From Aurantibacter crassamenti (GTDB taxonomy: Bacteria > Bacteroidota > Bacteroidia > Flavobacteriales > Flavobacteriaceae): a DNA stretch of 64,000 bases. The notes beneath the pieces are model-generated. The model was not told the origin of the DNA. It worked only from the letters and a program-made list of their open reading frames with translations, and searched no databases. Made by a program: the position numbers and the translations under genes. Of the stretch, positions 52,504 to 61,803 are shown piece by piece; the stretch's first letter is position 1; each line of letters opens with the position of its first letter. Location of the stretch: assembly GCF_016811105.1 (NCBI RefSeq), contig NZ_JAFBGM010000001.1:1073126-1137125 (forward strand), given 5' to 3'.

Positions 52504-53502
52504 ATGAAAATAACTAAACTGTTTTTCTTAATGGTGTTCATACTTCTGTTGAACGGATGCTGCAAAAATTGTGATGAACTTCTTGAAGAGTCTGACCAAG
52601 AATTAACGGATAACTTCGTTCATAATTTAATTGTTGAAAATAGTATTAAAACCCAAGGTTTGCCCCTCGAGAAAAAGGGGAACCTCTCCTTAATTGTTAG
52701 TTCAGAAAGAAGTTTCGGTCTCTTTGATGAAGGCTTTGATATAATACTCGAAGCGAATAAAAATATCAGTGGAATTCAGCTACGCGTAAAAAGAGGTGAT
52801 GCGATTTCAAAAGAATATATTGACATTAAATTTCTAGAAGAATTCACTAAAATAGAAGTTGATACAGATTTAAGTTCAGAATTTGGTGATGGTACAAATT
52901 TCGGAGTTGCCATTGGTTCTATTTGTTACGAGGTTCGTGCCTATGATCGAGACGGCAATATAAGTATACCTCAAGATGTCTGTTTTGATCTTATCGGCTG
53001 GGGAAATGACGGGGCAATTGCTAGGGCATGGGAACTTCAATATTATGAAGAGCATGTAAATGACCAACTTTTAACTCGAAACTTAGAAGAAGTATACTGC
53101 GATGATGGGCAAGAAAACCCCTGTTTTTCATTAAAACATAAATTTTTGGATGTGAAAGATAACGGAACATTCGTGCTCCAAAGTCTTTCATATGAGTATG
53201 AAAACGGAGATAGCGATGCAGATAAGATTCGTTTCGAAGACATCCTTGAGGGAAAGTGGGTCTACATCGAAAACCAATTGTATCTAGTTGTTTATGGAAA
53301 CAAACTATTAAAGAATGAAGCTCTGGTTACAGATGAAAACTTGAAACTAGGTGAAGGTAACATCATTGTATTTCAAGAAATAACAATAGATGATGATTTT
53401 CAACCTGTAAATATGAAATTGGTTGTTGCAGAAGCTGATGATAATGGAATGGGTATAGAAGATAAAATCACAGAGTACTATAAAAGACCAATTGATGACT
53501 AA
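52504..53502 (+). CDS. Lipoprotein of unknown function in the DUF5723 locus
   Basis: The 332-residue protein starts at 52504 (MKITKLFFLM), with lipobox LLNGC directly followed by further cysteines (CCKNC). An upstream in-frame ATG at 52435 would overlap the DUF5723 gene and put a charged tail before the signal, so it is rejected. The mature part has an Ig-like beta domain (about 45-160, with a CYEVRAYD strand) and a lipocalin-like C-terminal half (WELQYYEEH ... GKWVYIENQLYLVV). No named family recognised. Confidence 0.72.
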   Translation: MKITKLFFLMVFILLLNGCCKNCDELLEESDQELTDNFVHNLIVENSIKTQGLPLEKKGNLSLIVSSERSFGLFDEGFDIILEANKNISGIQLRVKRGDAISKEYIDIKFLEEFTKIEVDTDLSSEFGDGTNFGVAIGSICYEVRAYDRDGNISIPQDVCFDLIGWGNDGAIARAWELQYYEEHVNDQLLTRNLEEVYCDDGQENPCFSLKHKFLDVKDNGTFVLQSLSYEYENGDSDADKIRFEDILEGKWVYIENQLYLVVYGNKLLKNEALVTDENLKLGEGNIIVFQEITIDDDFQPVNMKLVVAEADDNGMGIEDKITEYYKRPIDD

Positions 53503-53567
53503 TATAGCTTGTAACCAACAAACGCATATTTAAAAGTCATACGAGCAAGCCAAAAAAAAATACCATC

Positions 53568-56500
53568 ATGAAAAGAAAAATACTTTTGTTATTCATATGT
53601 CTAGTTTCAGTATTTGTTAGTGGGCAAACAACAGAGATTCCAAACCCAATTTTTGAAGAATATCTAGAAAACCCAGCAAATGGCATAAACGCTAGCGACG
53701 GAATTGCGGGAAATGGGTTTGTGAATACGGCGGCAATTAATAATCCGGCAGTCACAACTCTAGATTTAGATAACTTAGAAATAGACGACTTTTCGGGTAT
53801 AGAAGCATTTGGTTTTTTAGAGGAGTTTAGAATAAACATGGGCAATACGGTGCTCACAAGTATCGATTTCAGCCAAAATAAAAACTTGAAAATTATATTT
53901 ATAGATGGGGCTCCTTTGGCTAATATCAATGTTGATGGTACAGATGCCTTAGAGGAATTGACAATTCAAAGAGGGAATCAGTTAACAAACCTCAATGTGA
54001 CAAATAACTTAAATCTAAAATTTCTTGCAGTTTATCAAAACTCCATAAGTACAATAATTGTTTCCAACAACTCTCAGTTAGAATTTTTGGCATTAACCGA
54101 TATGCCACAATTAACTAATTTGTCGGATTTGTCAGTAAATAGTTCCTTGGCAGGTTTTGTAGCTATTAATACCGGTTTGGAGCGTATTGAGCTCCTTGGT
54201 TTAACTGATTTGGGAACAGTAACACTGGAAGTAGCCAATAATTCAAATCTAAACTATTTTGAAATGACAAATAGCAGTGTTCAATCTTTGATACTGTCTA
54301 CGAATACTGCTCTTGAAACTATTAAGTTAGACGGTAATACATCTTTAACTAGTTTTTTATTGCCACCAGACAATTCTCCCTTAACGAAATTCGAAATTCG
54401 CGATAGTTCAAACTTTACCAATACTTTTGAAATAAAAGATAGAACCCAATTGGAATCTATCATAATATGGAATTCTGGCTCAGATGAAATAATCATTGAT
54501 AATCTTCCGAGCTTAACTTCATTGATTATAGATGAGCATGTAAATAACCTTACAAAGTTAAAGATTAAAAATAACCCCCAGTTGACTTCATTTGATTTCA
54601 GAAATAATTTACAGTTTATAGATGTTGAAATAGAAGACAATATCAATCTCCAAGTTTTGGATGGTCTTAGACGCAGTACTTTCAATACAGTTGATAGAAT
54701 TTCTTTATTGGGAAATGACATAATCAATTTAAATGTTGACGGTTTTGAAGATTTAGAACAATTAAATGTTACTGGGAATGACAATCTCAATATTTTGGAT
54801 TTAACTAAAATGAGCGTTGACCCTCTTAACCCAAGTAAACTCAGAGTTTTTGAATCTACCGATACAAGAATTGAGGAATTGGATTTTTCAAATAATCCAA
54901 ATATGGAATTAATAAGCGTAAGCTCACCTTCAAATACAGGAAGTTTAAAAAGGTTGAGTGTAAAAAATGGTCAGAACATAATCCTAACCGAGTTTAATTT
55001 ATTTGGTAATTCTCAACTAACATGTGTTGAAGTTGATGCCGGTACGGTAGGTACTTCACCTACCGGATGGGTAAAAGATTCCCAGACTGTCTATGCAGAA
55101 AGTTGTATTTCTGCTGCTCCTGTTCTTGTATCGTTTGTAGTTGCCAACGAGGAGAATCTAGAAAATAATGCGGTTCCTACACCGCAGTTGGTATTGGTCG
55201 GTACGGTAAGCGTTGCCACCACCATAAGTATTACTGATGTGACGAGTAGTTCTGCTTCCACCAATCTTGCCATAGCGGGAATAGATTATGAGTTCAATAG
55301 TGGTTCGCCTTTGGTAATACCAATACCGGCAGGTACTTATGACGCAAACAACCCATTGGCGGTGACGGATTTAGACATTTTTGGCGATACGGATTACGAG
55401 GACAACGAGTTGATCGTTTTGGAAGCTTCTTCGAATTCGACAGAATTGGTAAATGCCGCCGATAATGCTCCCCTCAGTTCGGGTACCCTTCTCTACAATT
55501 ATAATATTCTAGAAGACGATTATAGGATAGATATTTCTGCCGGCCCCTCCGTTGCTGAAAACGGATCCAATGGTAGTTTTACTATTTCTCTTGTTGACGA
55601 TAATGGGAATGCGGTAAACAATTCCAGTGGAGGCAATATAGAAGTTTTCTTTTCTAATAAGGGTAATGCCTTGGAAAACACGGATTTTGTCTTTTTAGGG
55701 TCTACGGGCAATAGCTCCGTTATTATAAACAATGCTCAGAATTCTTCTATCTTAACGGTAGATCTATCAGACGATAATCTATTTGAAGATGACGAGTTTA
55801 TCGATTTAGAAATTACGGATGGTGATGGTTATTATTTAGACCTAAATAATGGTACCCCATCAGCCGGTTTTTCAATTTTGGACAATGATGACCGAATTTC
55901 ATTTTCATCAACACAGGTGGGATTAGAAGGTGGTAATGATGTTGCTTTCACTATACAACTTAGCGATGAGAACGGTGTTGCAGCTATTAATGACACGTCA
56001 ATCGATATTGGATTCGACATCGGATTTTTGCCAGGCACAGGAGCAGATGCCGCTTTGTTGGGGACTGATTTTATCGACGGTATTAAAAATGACGCTGACA
56101 AGACTGTATTCATTCAAAATAACCAGAATTCGGTAACTTTTGAGATAGAGGTTATCAATGATACCGATTTAGAAAATCAGGAGAACTTTATATCCGCAAT
56201 CTCGGTCTCCCCAGATACGCAGGTATTTGCATTAGGTTTTGTTGTTGATAATGACCAGGCCGTAGGATTGATAAACGATAATGATGGGGCAGTTCAAGCT
56301 ACCACCAGAATTCCCGATTCCAACTTTGAGACAGAACTAGAGCGATTGGGTTATGGAGATGGTATCCCCAACAATGAAAAAGTCTTAACGGCTTCGATCG
56401 AGACAGTACAAATTTTGGTAATTCAGGGTTTAGATATAGTCGATGCAACAGGTATCGAAGCCTTCGCGGCATTAGTGAGTTTAGAAGCAGAAGCCAATGG

Positions 56501-58568
56501 ATTAACGACAATTGACGTTTCAAATCTTGTCAACCTTGAAATTTTACGCTTGGGCAGTAACCAATTGAATGGAATTGGCTTAAGCTCAAATCCCAAACTA
56601 AGGGTATTTGAAGCAGCCAATAATAACCTACAGAGCGTTGATTTTTCAAACAACCCCGATCTTGAGGATATTTATTTGTTTGACAATGCGATTAAAAACT
56701 TAGATGTTTCAGATATTCAGAATCTTGCTTTGTTCACGGCTAATGGAAACCCCTTAGAATGTGTTAAAGTAGATAATGTGGTAGAAGCTCAAAACCTTTT
56801 TGATTCTGGTGACTGGTTGACAAATAGTAGAGATGTCTTTAGTGAAAATTGCAACCCAGTTACTTCTTTTGTAGCAGAGGTTGAAATTATTACGGACATA
56901 CTAAATACATCTAATATCAATGAAGGCCTACGGGATGTTGAAATTCAGATGTCGATACCCAATGCAGATACTGATAATCTAATTGTTGAATTCGATATTG
57001 AGGTAATAGGTGTGACTGCCACCAGTGGAGAAGATTTCGATAATGTACCCCAAAATTCACAACTGACTTACGAATATTCTAACGACGGTCAAACGGTTTA
57101 TAATGTTGGTATTTTAGATGATAATTTGTTAGAGGGTAATGAGCAATTACGAATCCGAATTAGTAATCCTTCAGATTCAAGGGTAACATTAAAAGATGCA
57201 GACGTAAATGGAGTATTAGAATTTTTAGTGACCATTGTAGATAATGAAACTGCAAATGCCGAATTGTCTGCATTAGACGGAGCAGAAGGTGGTGATGCTC
57301 GTATCACTGTTAATTTACGAGATGGCACAGGAGTTCCTATCCTTAACAATACCGGCGGTGATATTACTTTTGATTTTGCATTAGCAAACGGTACAGCTAC
57401 CTCATCAGCAGACTTTGTTAATTTAGCTCCAAATACTAAGTTGATTATTAGTAATGGCGCAGCAGGAGCTTTTATTGATGTGCCATTAATTGATGATACT
57501 GATGAAGAACCACAAGAAAATTTTACTGCTACTATTAGTAATCCAAGCTTAAGTTTAGTGACGAGTACAGGTGCTTCAGCTACAGTGACAATTGCAGCCA
57601 GCGATAGCGCTGCCGCAGCAAATGACAATGATGGTGATGGTGTTCTAAATGATTTAGATAATTGTAGTGACAATCCTAATGCAAATCAAGCAGATTTAGA
57701 TAACGACGATATTGGTGATGTTTGTGATGATGATATAGATGGAGACGGTGTTTTAAATATTCAAGATGTTTGCCCCATTGAGGCTGGTTCCGCTGAAAAC
57801 AGCGGATGCCCATCACAATCGAACTCTGAAATAGGTCCTGAAGATATTCATGTTCAAGTGCAAAATGCAACTTGTTCCGGGGTATCAAATGGTATAATTG
57901 CTGTTGAACTATTCAAAGATTATAATGGCATGATTAAAGTAAGTGGAGCAAGTTTAGCAGAACCTACCATATTAGCTTTAAATATGAATACAGTAAGTGT
58001 TGTCGAAAATTTAGCGGTTGGTACATACGAGGTTTGCGTAACACTAACAGAGTTTCCAAATTTTGAACAATGCTATAAGCTCAATGTTTTGACTTATGAA
58101 GATTTAGTTGTAGCTACACAAGGTGTCGACCTTGCAGGAAAATCAGCAGTTTATGAAGTAGAAGGTAGTAGGTCATATAAGGTGACAGTGAATGATAAAG
58201 TTTTTACACATGATTTTGAAACCACAAAAACAAGACTAATATCAGTACCTCTTGACGCAGGTATGAATAAAGTTCATATTACCGGTATCTCTGATTGTCA
58301 AGGTATTTTTACTGATGAAATAGTCATAGGTCATATTACAGCTTACCCGAATCCTGTTTTAGACGAACTTCATTTTGAAGGAATTTTGGGAAGTGGAAAT
58401 GCCACGGTGGTTGTGGCTAACGTTGCAGGTAATGTTGCAAGAAAGGTAATAACTCCAATTTCTAATGCAAAAATAAAAGTCGATTTTGAAGGACTTAGCA
58501 AGGGACTTTATGTGATTTTTTTGAGGACAGATAAGGAAGTAATCGAGTTTAAAATTATAAAAAAATAA
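53568..58568 (+). CDS. Giant secreted LRR/Calx-beta surface protein with T9SS sorting domain
   Basis: The 1666-residue protein has a signal peptide (to VSGQ, residue 20), leucine-rich-repeat module 1 (about 25-510, opening IPNPIFEEYLE and with N-x-L-x-x-L coils), a Calx-beta-like block (about 515-905, SVAENGSNGSFTISLVDDNG), LRR module 2 (about 910-1095, opening IPDSNFETELERLGYGDG), and Calx-beta-like repeats (about 1100-1345). Thrombospondin type 3 calcium-binding repeats (about 1350-1410, DNDGDGVLNDLDNC) follow, then a beta domain and a T9SS type A sorting domain (about 1590-1666, AYPNPVLDELHFEG, GLYVIFL, EFKIIKK). The LRR+Calx unit is thus duplicated. Probably a calcium-stabilised cell-surface adhesin or ligand-binding protein. 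Base composition shifts sharply inside the gene. Confidence 0.88.
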   Translation: MKRKILLLFICLVSVFVSGQTTEIPNPIFEEYLENPANGINASDGIAGNGFVNTAAINNPAVTTLDLDNLEIDDFSGIEAFGFLEEFRINMGNTVLTSIDFSQNKNLKIIFIDGAPLANINVDGTDALEELTIQRGNQLTNLNVTNNLNLKFLAVYQNSISTIIVSNNSQLEFLALTDMPQLTNLSDLSVNSSLAGFVAINTGLERIELLGLTDLGTVTLEVANNSNLNYFEMTNSSVQSLILSTNTALETIKLDGNTSLTSFLLPPDNSPLTKFEIRDSSNFTNTFEIKDRTQLESIIIWNSGSDEIIIDNLPSLTSLIIDEHVNNLTKLKIKNNPQLTSFDFRNNLQFIDVEIEDNINLQVLDGLRRSTFNTVDRISLLGNDIINLNVDGFEDLEQLNVTGNDNLNILDLTKMSVDPLNPSKLRVFESTDTRIEELDFSNNPNMELISVSSPSNTGSLKRLSVKNGQNIILTEFNLFGNSQLTCVEVDAGTVGTSPTGWVKDSQTVYAESCISAAPVLVSFVVANEENLENNAVPTPQLVLVGTVSVATTISITDVTSSSASTNLAIAGIDYEFNSGSPLVIPIPAGTYDANNPLAVTDLDIFGDTDYEDNELIVLEASSNSTELVNAADNAPLSSGTLLYNYNILEDDYRIDISAGPSVAENGSNGSFTISLVDDNGNAVNNSSGGNIEVFFSNKGNALENTDFVFLGSTGNSSVIINNAQNSSILTVDLSDDNLFEDDEFIDLEITDGDGYYLDLNNGTPSAGFSILDNDDRISFSSTQVGLEGGNDVAFTIQLSDENGVAAINDTSIDIGFDIGFLPGTGADAALLGTDFIDGIKNDADKTVFIQNNQNSVTFEIEVINDTDLENQENFISAISVSPDTQVFALGFVVDNDQAVGLINDNDGAVQATTRIPDSNFETELERLGYGDGIPNNEKVLTASIETVQILVIQGLDIVDATGIEAFAALVSLEAEANGLTTIDVSNLVNLEILRLGSNQLNGIGLSSNPKLRVFEAANNNLQSVDFSNNPDLEDIYLFDNAIKNLDVSDIQNLALFTANGNPLECVKVDNVVEAQNLFDSGDWLTNSRDVFSENCNPVTSFVAEVEIITDILNTSNINEGLRDVEIQMSIPNADTDNLIVEFDIEVIGVTATSGEDFDNVPQNSQLTYEYSNDGQTVYNVGILDDNLLEGNEQLRIRISNPSDSRVTLKDADVNGVLEFLVTIVDNETANAELSALDGAEGGDARITVNLRDGTGVPILNNTGGDITFDFALANGTATSSADFVNLAPNTKLIISNGAAGAFIDVPLIDDTDEEPQENFTATISNPSLSLVTSTGASATVTIAASDSAAAANDNDGDGVLNDLDNCSDNPNANQADLDNDDIGDVCDDDIDGDGVLNIQDVCPIEAGSAENSGCPSQSNSEIGPEDIHVQVQNATCSGVSNGIIAVELFKDYNGMIKVSGASLAEPTILALNMNTVSVVENLAVGTYEVCVTLTEFPNFEQCYKLNVLTYEDLVVATQGVDLAGKSAVYEVEGSRSYKVTVNDKVFTHDFETTKTRLISVPLDAGMNKVHITGISDCQGIFTDEIVIGHITAYPNPVLDELHFEGILGSGNATVVVANVAGNVARKVITPISNAKIKVDFEGLSKGLYVIFLRTDKEVIEFKIIKK

Positions 58569-58571
58569 AAG

Positions 58572-59237
58572 ATGAAAAAGATACATATTCCTCTTGTTTT
58601 AATATTGTTAGCTTTTGTTTTTGCTTGTGAAGGTAAATTTGAACCGAAAAATCCTTCAATGGCCGCTGCTGAATTGTTATTTCCTATTGATAAAGAGCTT
58701 TGTCTAGCAGGAACTTTATTAGAATCAAATAAAATTAACATTCCATTTTCATGGTCAGCAGTTGATGGCGCAATTGATTATCGTGTAATTGCAAAGGCCT
58801 CAGGGTCGGAAGATGAGATTGTACTTAAAGTTACTGATACAAAGGCTAGTTTAGATTTAGAGGCAGGTACAATGTACACATGGCAGGTATTTTCTAATAA
58901 TGGTAAAGAAGAATCAAAAAGTGATACTCGAAGTTTTTATTCGCAAGGAGCTTTGGTAAATAATTATGCTCCTTTTCCAGCTATCATAACCGTAACTGAC
59001 CGAGGTAATGGTAATGTTGATATTGCATGGCAGGGTAAAGACCTTGATGATGAAACCTTAACCTATAATGTATTTATTTCAAATGAAAACCCACCTAGTA
59101 CGTATTTGGAAAATACTGAGAACACAGAAGTCTTAAATTTTACAGTAACAAGTGGTATGCAGTATTATATTGTTGTAGAATCTAAAGATATACTTGGTAA
59201 TAGTACAGCTTCAAAGAAAAGTTTTGTCGCACGCTAG
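58572..59237 (+). CDS. Lipoprotein with two fibronectin type III-like domains
   Basis: The 221-residue lipoprotein (lipobox FVFAC, Cys19) has two FN3-like beta domains: about 45-125 (IPFSWSAVDGAIDYRVIA ... YTWQVFSNNG) and about 130-221 (NVDIAWQGKDLDDETLTYNVFIS ... YYIVVESKDILGN). It starts 3 bp after the giant surface protein, so they are co-transcribed; it may be a periplasmic or surface anchor partner of it. Confidence 0.85.
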   Translation: MKKIHIPLVLILLAFVFACEGKFEPKNPSMAAAELLFPIDKELCLAGTLLESNKINIPFSWSAVDGAIDYRVIAKASGSEDEIVLKVTDTKASLDLEAGTMYTWQVFSNNGKEESKSDTRSFYSQGALVNNYAPFPAIITVTDRGNGNVDIAWQGKDLDDETLTYNVFISNENPPSTYLENTENTEVLNFTVTSGMQYYIVVESKDILGNSTASKKSFVAR

Positions 59238-59363
59238 CATAATTTGGGCTTTAACTTTCAATTAAAGACAATTTATGGTTTTGATGCCGATGTAAATACA
59301 GATATAAGCAAAGCTACATTCTTTGGAAAGGATTGTCTTATAAATCAATCACATTCATATTTG

Positions 59364-59395
59364 AAAAACCCTTAGTGAAATTAAAGGGTTTTTTT
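59364..59395 (+). terminator. Intrinsic terminator
   Basis: A 10-bp stem AAAAACCCTT/AAGGGTTTTT ends in a T run, about 125 bp after the FN3 lipoprotein. The 342-bp gap to 59579 holds little else that is recognisable. Confidence 0.75.
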
Positions 59396-59579
59396 GTGAC
59401 AATACATGATGTTTTCTAATATTGAAGAAAATTACATTACAACATTAAAGTATGTTGTAACCACTAATATCAATTAAATTTTACGTAGTCAAATTCTTGC
59501 AATATTGATACTATTATCCAATTTTATCCGTTTGGTCAATGAACAAAAAATTAGTTTTCTTCCAAATAAAATCAAAAAG

Positions 59580-60947
59580 ATGGATAAAAATAATAGAATT
59601 AAAAATCTATATTTTAGTATGACGATGACCTTAGTGGCTTCACTTTTTCACAGTGGGTTAAAAGCTCAAAGCTATATAGGTAGTGCAATGGATAATTATG
59701 GAGGTGTTCACTCATTATTAATTAACCCAGCAAATGTGTTTGATTCTCCATTTAGAACCGACATCAATCTAGTTTCAGCTAGTAGTTATTTAGGAAGTGA
59801 TTATGTTGGTCTGTCTATTTCTGACATGATTTCTTCAGGTGGCGAATTTGATTTTGATGAAGACGCCAGTCGATATCCATTAGAAAACAACCATTTCTTT
59901 GCAAATGTAGATGTACTTGGTCCTTCATTTATGTTCAATATTGGAGAAAAACAAAGTATTGGGGTGACTACTAGAGTTAGAGGTTTATTTAATTTGAATA
60001 ATATAGATGGTAACTTATATGAGAGTATATCTGAGGGTTTTGAAATAGGAAACAATTTTGATATTAACTCTAAAGATTTAAACACAACAGTTCATGTATT
60101 TTCTGAAATAGGGCTTACCTATGGTAGAGAAATTTTAAAAACTCAAACTCAGTTTTTAAAGGGTGGTGTTACATTTAAATATTTGATGGGTGCTGGTGGT
60201 ATTTTTGCTGATTCACCAGAACTACAAGGAAACTTTAATGGCACTACAAACATATTAACTACACAAGGTTCTATTGCTTATGGTAATACATCAGATTTTG
60301 ATACAGATTCTATAGAATTTAGTGATTTACAAAGTGGGTTTGGTATGGACTTAGGGCTTGTTTATGAATTTGGAAAAAGAATTATTGATGATACCGTACA
60401 GGGAAAAAGACAGCAACAATATAAATTAAAATTGGCAGTAGCTGTTACGGATATAGGAAGTGTTAATTATGCAAATAGTGAGCGTACAGATTATAATTTA
60501 AACGGAAATGTAAATGGATTAGAGTTTGAAACGAAAGACCTAGATGAGGTTTTAGATGATAATTATACAGGATCAACCACCACAGGTGATCAAAAAATTA
60601 TGTTGCCAACAGCAATGCAAATTATGGCAGATTATTATATCGGTCAAAAATTCTATGTAGGTTTACATACGTCACTTTCAATGCGTAAAATAGGTAATAG
60701 TATAACCAATAATGTCATCAATACAGCAACATTAGCACCAAGATGGGAATCTAAATTATTTAGTATTTATTCACCAATAGGTTTACGTCAATACGGTGAT
60801 TTAGCTTGGGGTCTTGGTCTTAGATTAGGTCCGCTAACGGTTGGATCTGGTTCAATATTCACAAATTTACTTTCTGATAATAGCAAAAATGCAGATTTTT
60901 ATATTGGTTTAAAAGTTCCTTTATACAAAAAGATTGTATTCGATTAG
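59580..60947 (+). CDS. DUF5723-family outer-membrane barrel (copy 2)
   Basis: The protein is 455 residues from the ATG at 59580 (MDKNNRIKN); an upstream start at 59505 would add an unlikely N-terminus. It has a signal peptide to LKAQ and the DUF5723 opening YIGSAMDNYGGVHSLLINPANVFDS (key parts NYGGVHS, NPANVFDS). It is collinear with copy 1 at 51099 through FLKGGVTFKYLMG, FGMDLGLVYEFG, LPTAMQIMADYYIG and the final FYIGLKVPLYKK. It lacks the basic tail of copy 1. It closes the 49-61 kb locus, with a terminator directly after. Confidence 0.86.
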   Translation: MDKNNRIKNLYFSMTMTLVASLFHSGLKAQSYIGSAMDNYGGVHSLLINPANVFDSPFRTDINLVSASSYLGSDYVGLSISDMISSGGEFDFDEDASRYPLENNHFFANVDVLGPSFMFNIGEKQSIGVTTRVRGLFNLNNIDGNLYESISEGFEIGNNFDINSKDLNTTVHVFSEIGLTYGREILKTQTQFLKGGVTFKYLMGAGGIFADSPELQGNFNGTTNILTTQGSIAYGNTSDFDTDSIEFSDLQSGFGMDLGLVYEFGKRIIDDTVQGKRQQQYKLKLAVAVTDIGSVNYANSERTDYNLNGNVNGLEFETKDLDEVLDDNYTGSTTTGDQKIMLPTAMQIMADYYIGQKFYVGLHTSLSMRKIGNSITNNVINTATLAPRWESKLFSIYSPIGLRQYGDLAWGLGLRLGPLTVGSGSIFTNLLSDNSKNADFYIGLKVPLYKKIVFD

Positions 60948-60984
60948 TAGAATGCTATACCCCAATAAAATTAATATAAAAAAG

Positions 60985-61010
60985 AACCCGCTGAAAAAGC
61001 GGGTTTTTTT
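60985..61010 (+). terminator. Intrinsic terminator
   Basis: Stem AACCCGCT/AGCGGGTT with a GAAAA loop followed by a T run, downstream of the second DUF5723 gene. Confidence 0.9.
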
Positions 61011-61056
61011 GTGCCCATGAATGATATTTGGTAATATTGTCAATTAAAATAGCATA

Positions 61057-61506
61057 ATGATTTTACCTTTTGATGATACTTATTTTATGAAGAAAGCTTT
61101 GCAAGAAGCTGAAGAAGCATTTAATAAGGGCGAGGTTCCAGTAGGGGCTATTATTGTAGTTCAGGATCGAATCATAGCTAGAGCCCATAATCTTACCGAA
61201 TTATTAAATGATGTTACTGCGCATGCTGAAATGCAGGCAATAACGGCTGCTGCAAATTTTTTAGGAGGAAAATATTTGCAGAATTGTACACTTTATGTAA
61301 CGCTAGAGCCTTGTCAAATGTGCGCCGGCGCTTTGTATTGGAGTCAGATTTCAAAAATAGTATATGGAGCAACTGATGCAGAACGTGGATGTGGAGCAGT
61401 AGGAGCTAAATTACATCCGAAAACTGAAATAATTGGAGGCGTATTGGAAGAAGAATGTTCGGCTATCCTAAAAAGATTCTTTATTCAGAAAAGACATCTA
61501 AACTAA
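61057..61506 (+). CDS. tadA: tRNA-specific adenosine deaminase
   Basis: The 149-residue zinc deaminase converts A34 of tRNA-Arg to inosine. Zinc ligands and catalytic Glu are H56 and E58 in HAEMQAI, and C86 and C89 in PCQMC. Normal length. A GATATTTG (7 of 8 to the -7 element) lies 26 bp upstream. Its 3' end overlaps the convergent small membrane protein gene by 4 bp. Confidence 0.93.
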   Translation: MILPFDDTYFMKKALQEAEEAFNKGEVPVGAIIVVQDRIIARAHNLTELLNDVTAHAEMQAITAAANFLGGKYLQNCTLYVTLEPCQMCAGALYWSQISKIVYGATDAERGCGAVGAKLHPKTEIIGGVLEEECSAILKRFFIQKRHLN

Positions 61507-61754
61507 GAGTCTTCTGGTTTTTTAGGTTCTTTACCTTGCATACGTCGCACACTTTCATCGGTTAACATGTAATCTTTAAAGTTTTTGCCTTTACTTTCTT
61601 TAAACAAAAACAATGGCATTGCAACTAAAAAAATTAAGACCGTTCCTGCACCAATATATTTATCAGCCAAAGATTCTAAAGTAGTATCTAAAGAAAGTCC
61701 GTATGTAATTAACCCAATAGAAACTAGTACTAGAAAAAGAATAAAGTATCTCAT
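61503..61754 (-). CDS. Small two-TM membrane protein
   Basis: The 83-residue protein has two hydrophobic segments (about residues 3-20 and 34-52) and a charged C-terminal tail with DYMLTDESVRRM. Similar short proteins lie next to tadA in other flavobacteria as far as I recall, but I cannot name the family. Convergent with tadA, overlapping by 4 bp. Confidence 0.75.
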   Translation of the reverse strand: MRYFILFLVLVSIGLITYGLSLDTTLESLADKYIGAGTVLIFLVAMPLFLFKESKGKNFKDYMLTDESVRRMQGKEPKKPEDS

Positions 61755-61803
61755 GTTTTTGACTAAAATTATGTGCGCAATCTACTTAAAGTGACAATCG
61801 AGA

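Noticed and set aside
49234-58568. Mobile element or genomic island covering the surface locus
   Set aside because: No integrase, transposase, tRNA end, or flanking direct repeats are visible; only a composition shift within one gene.
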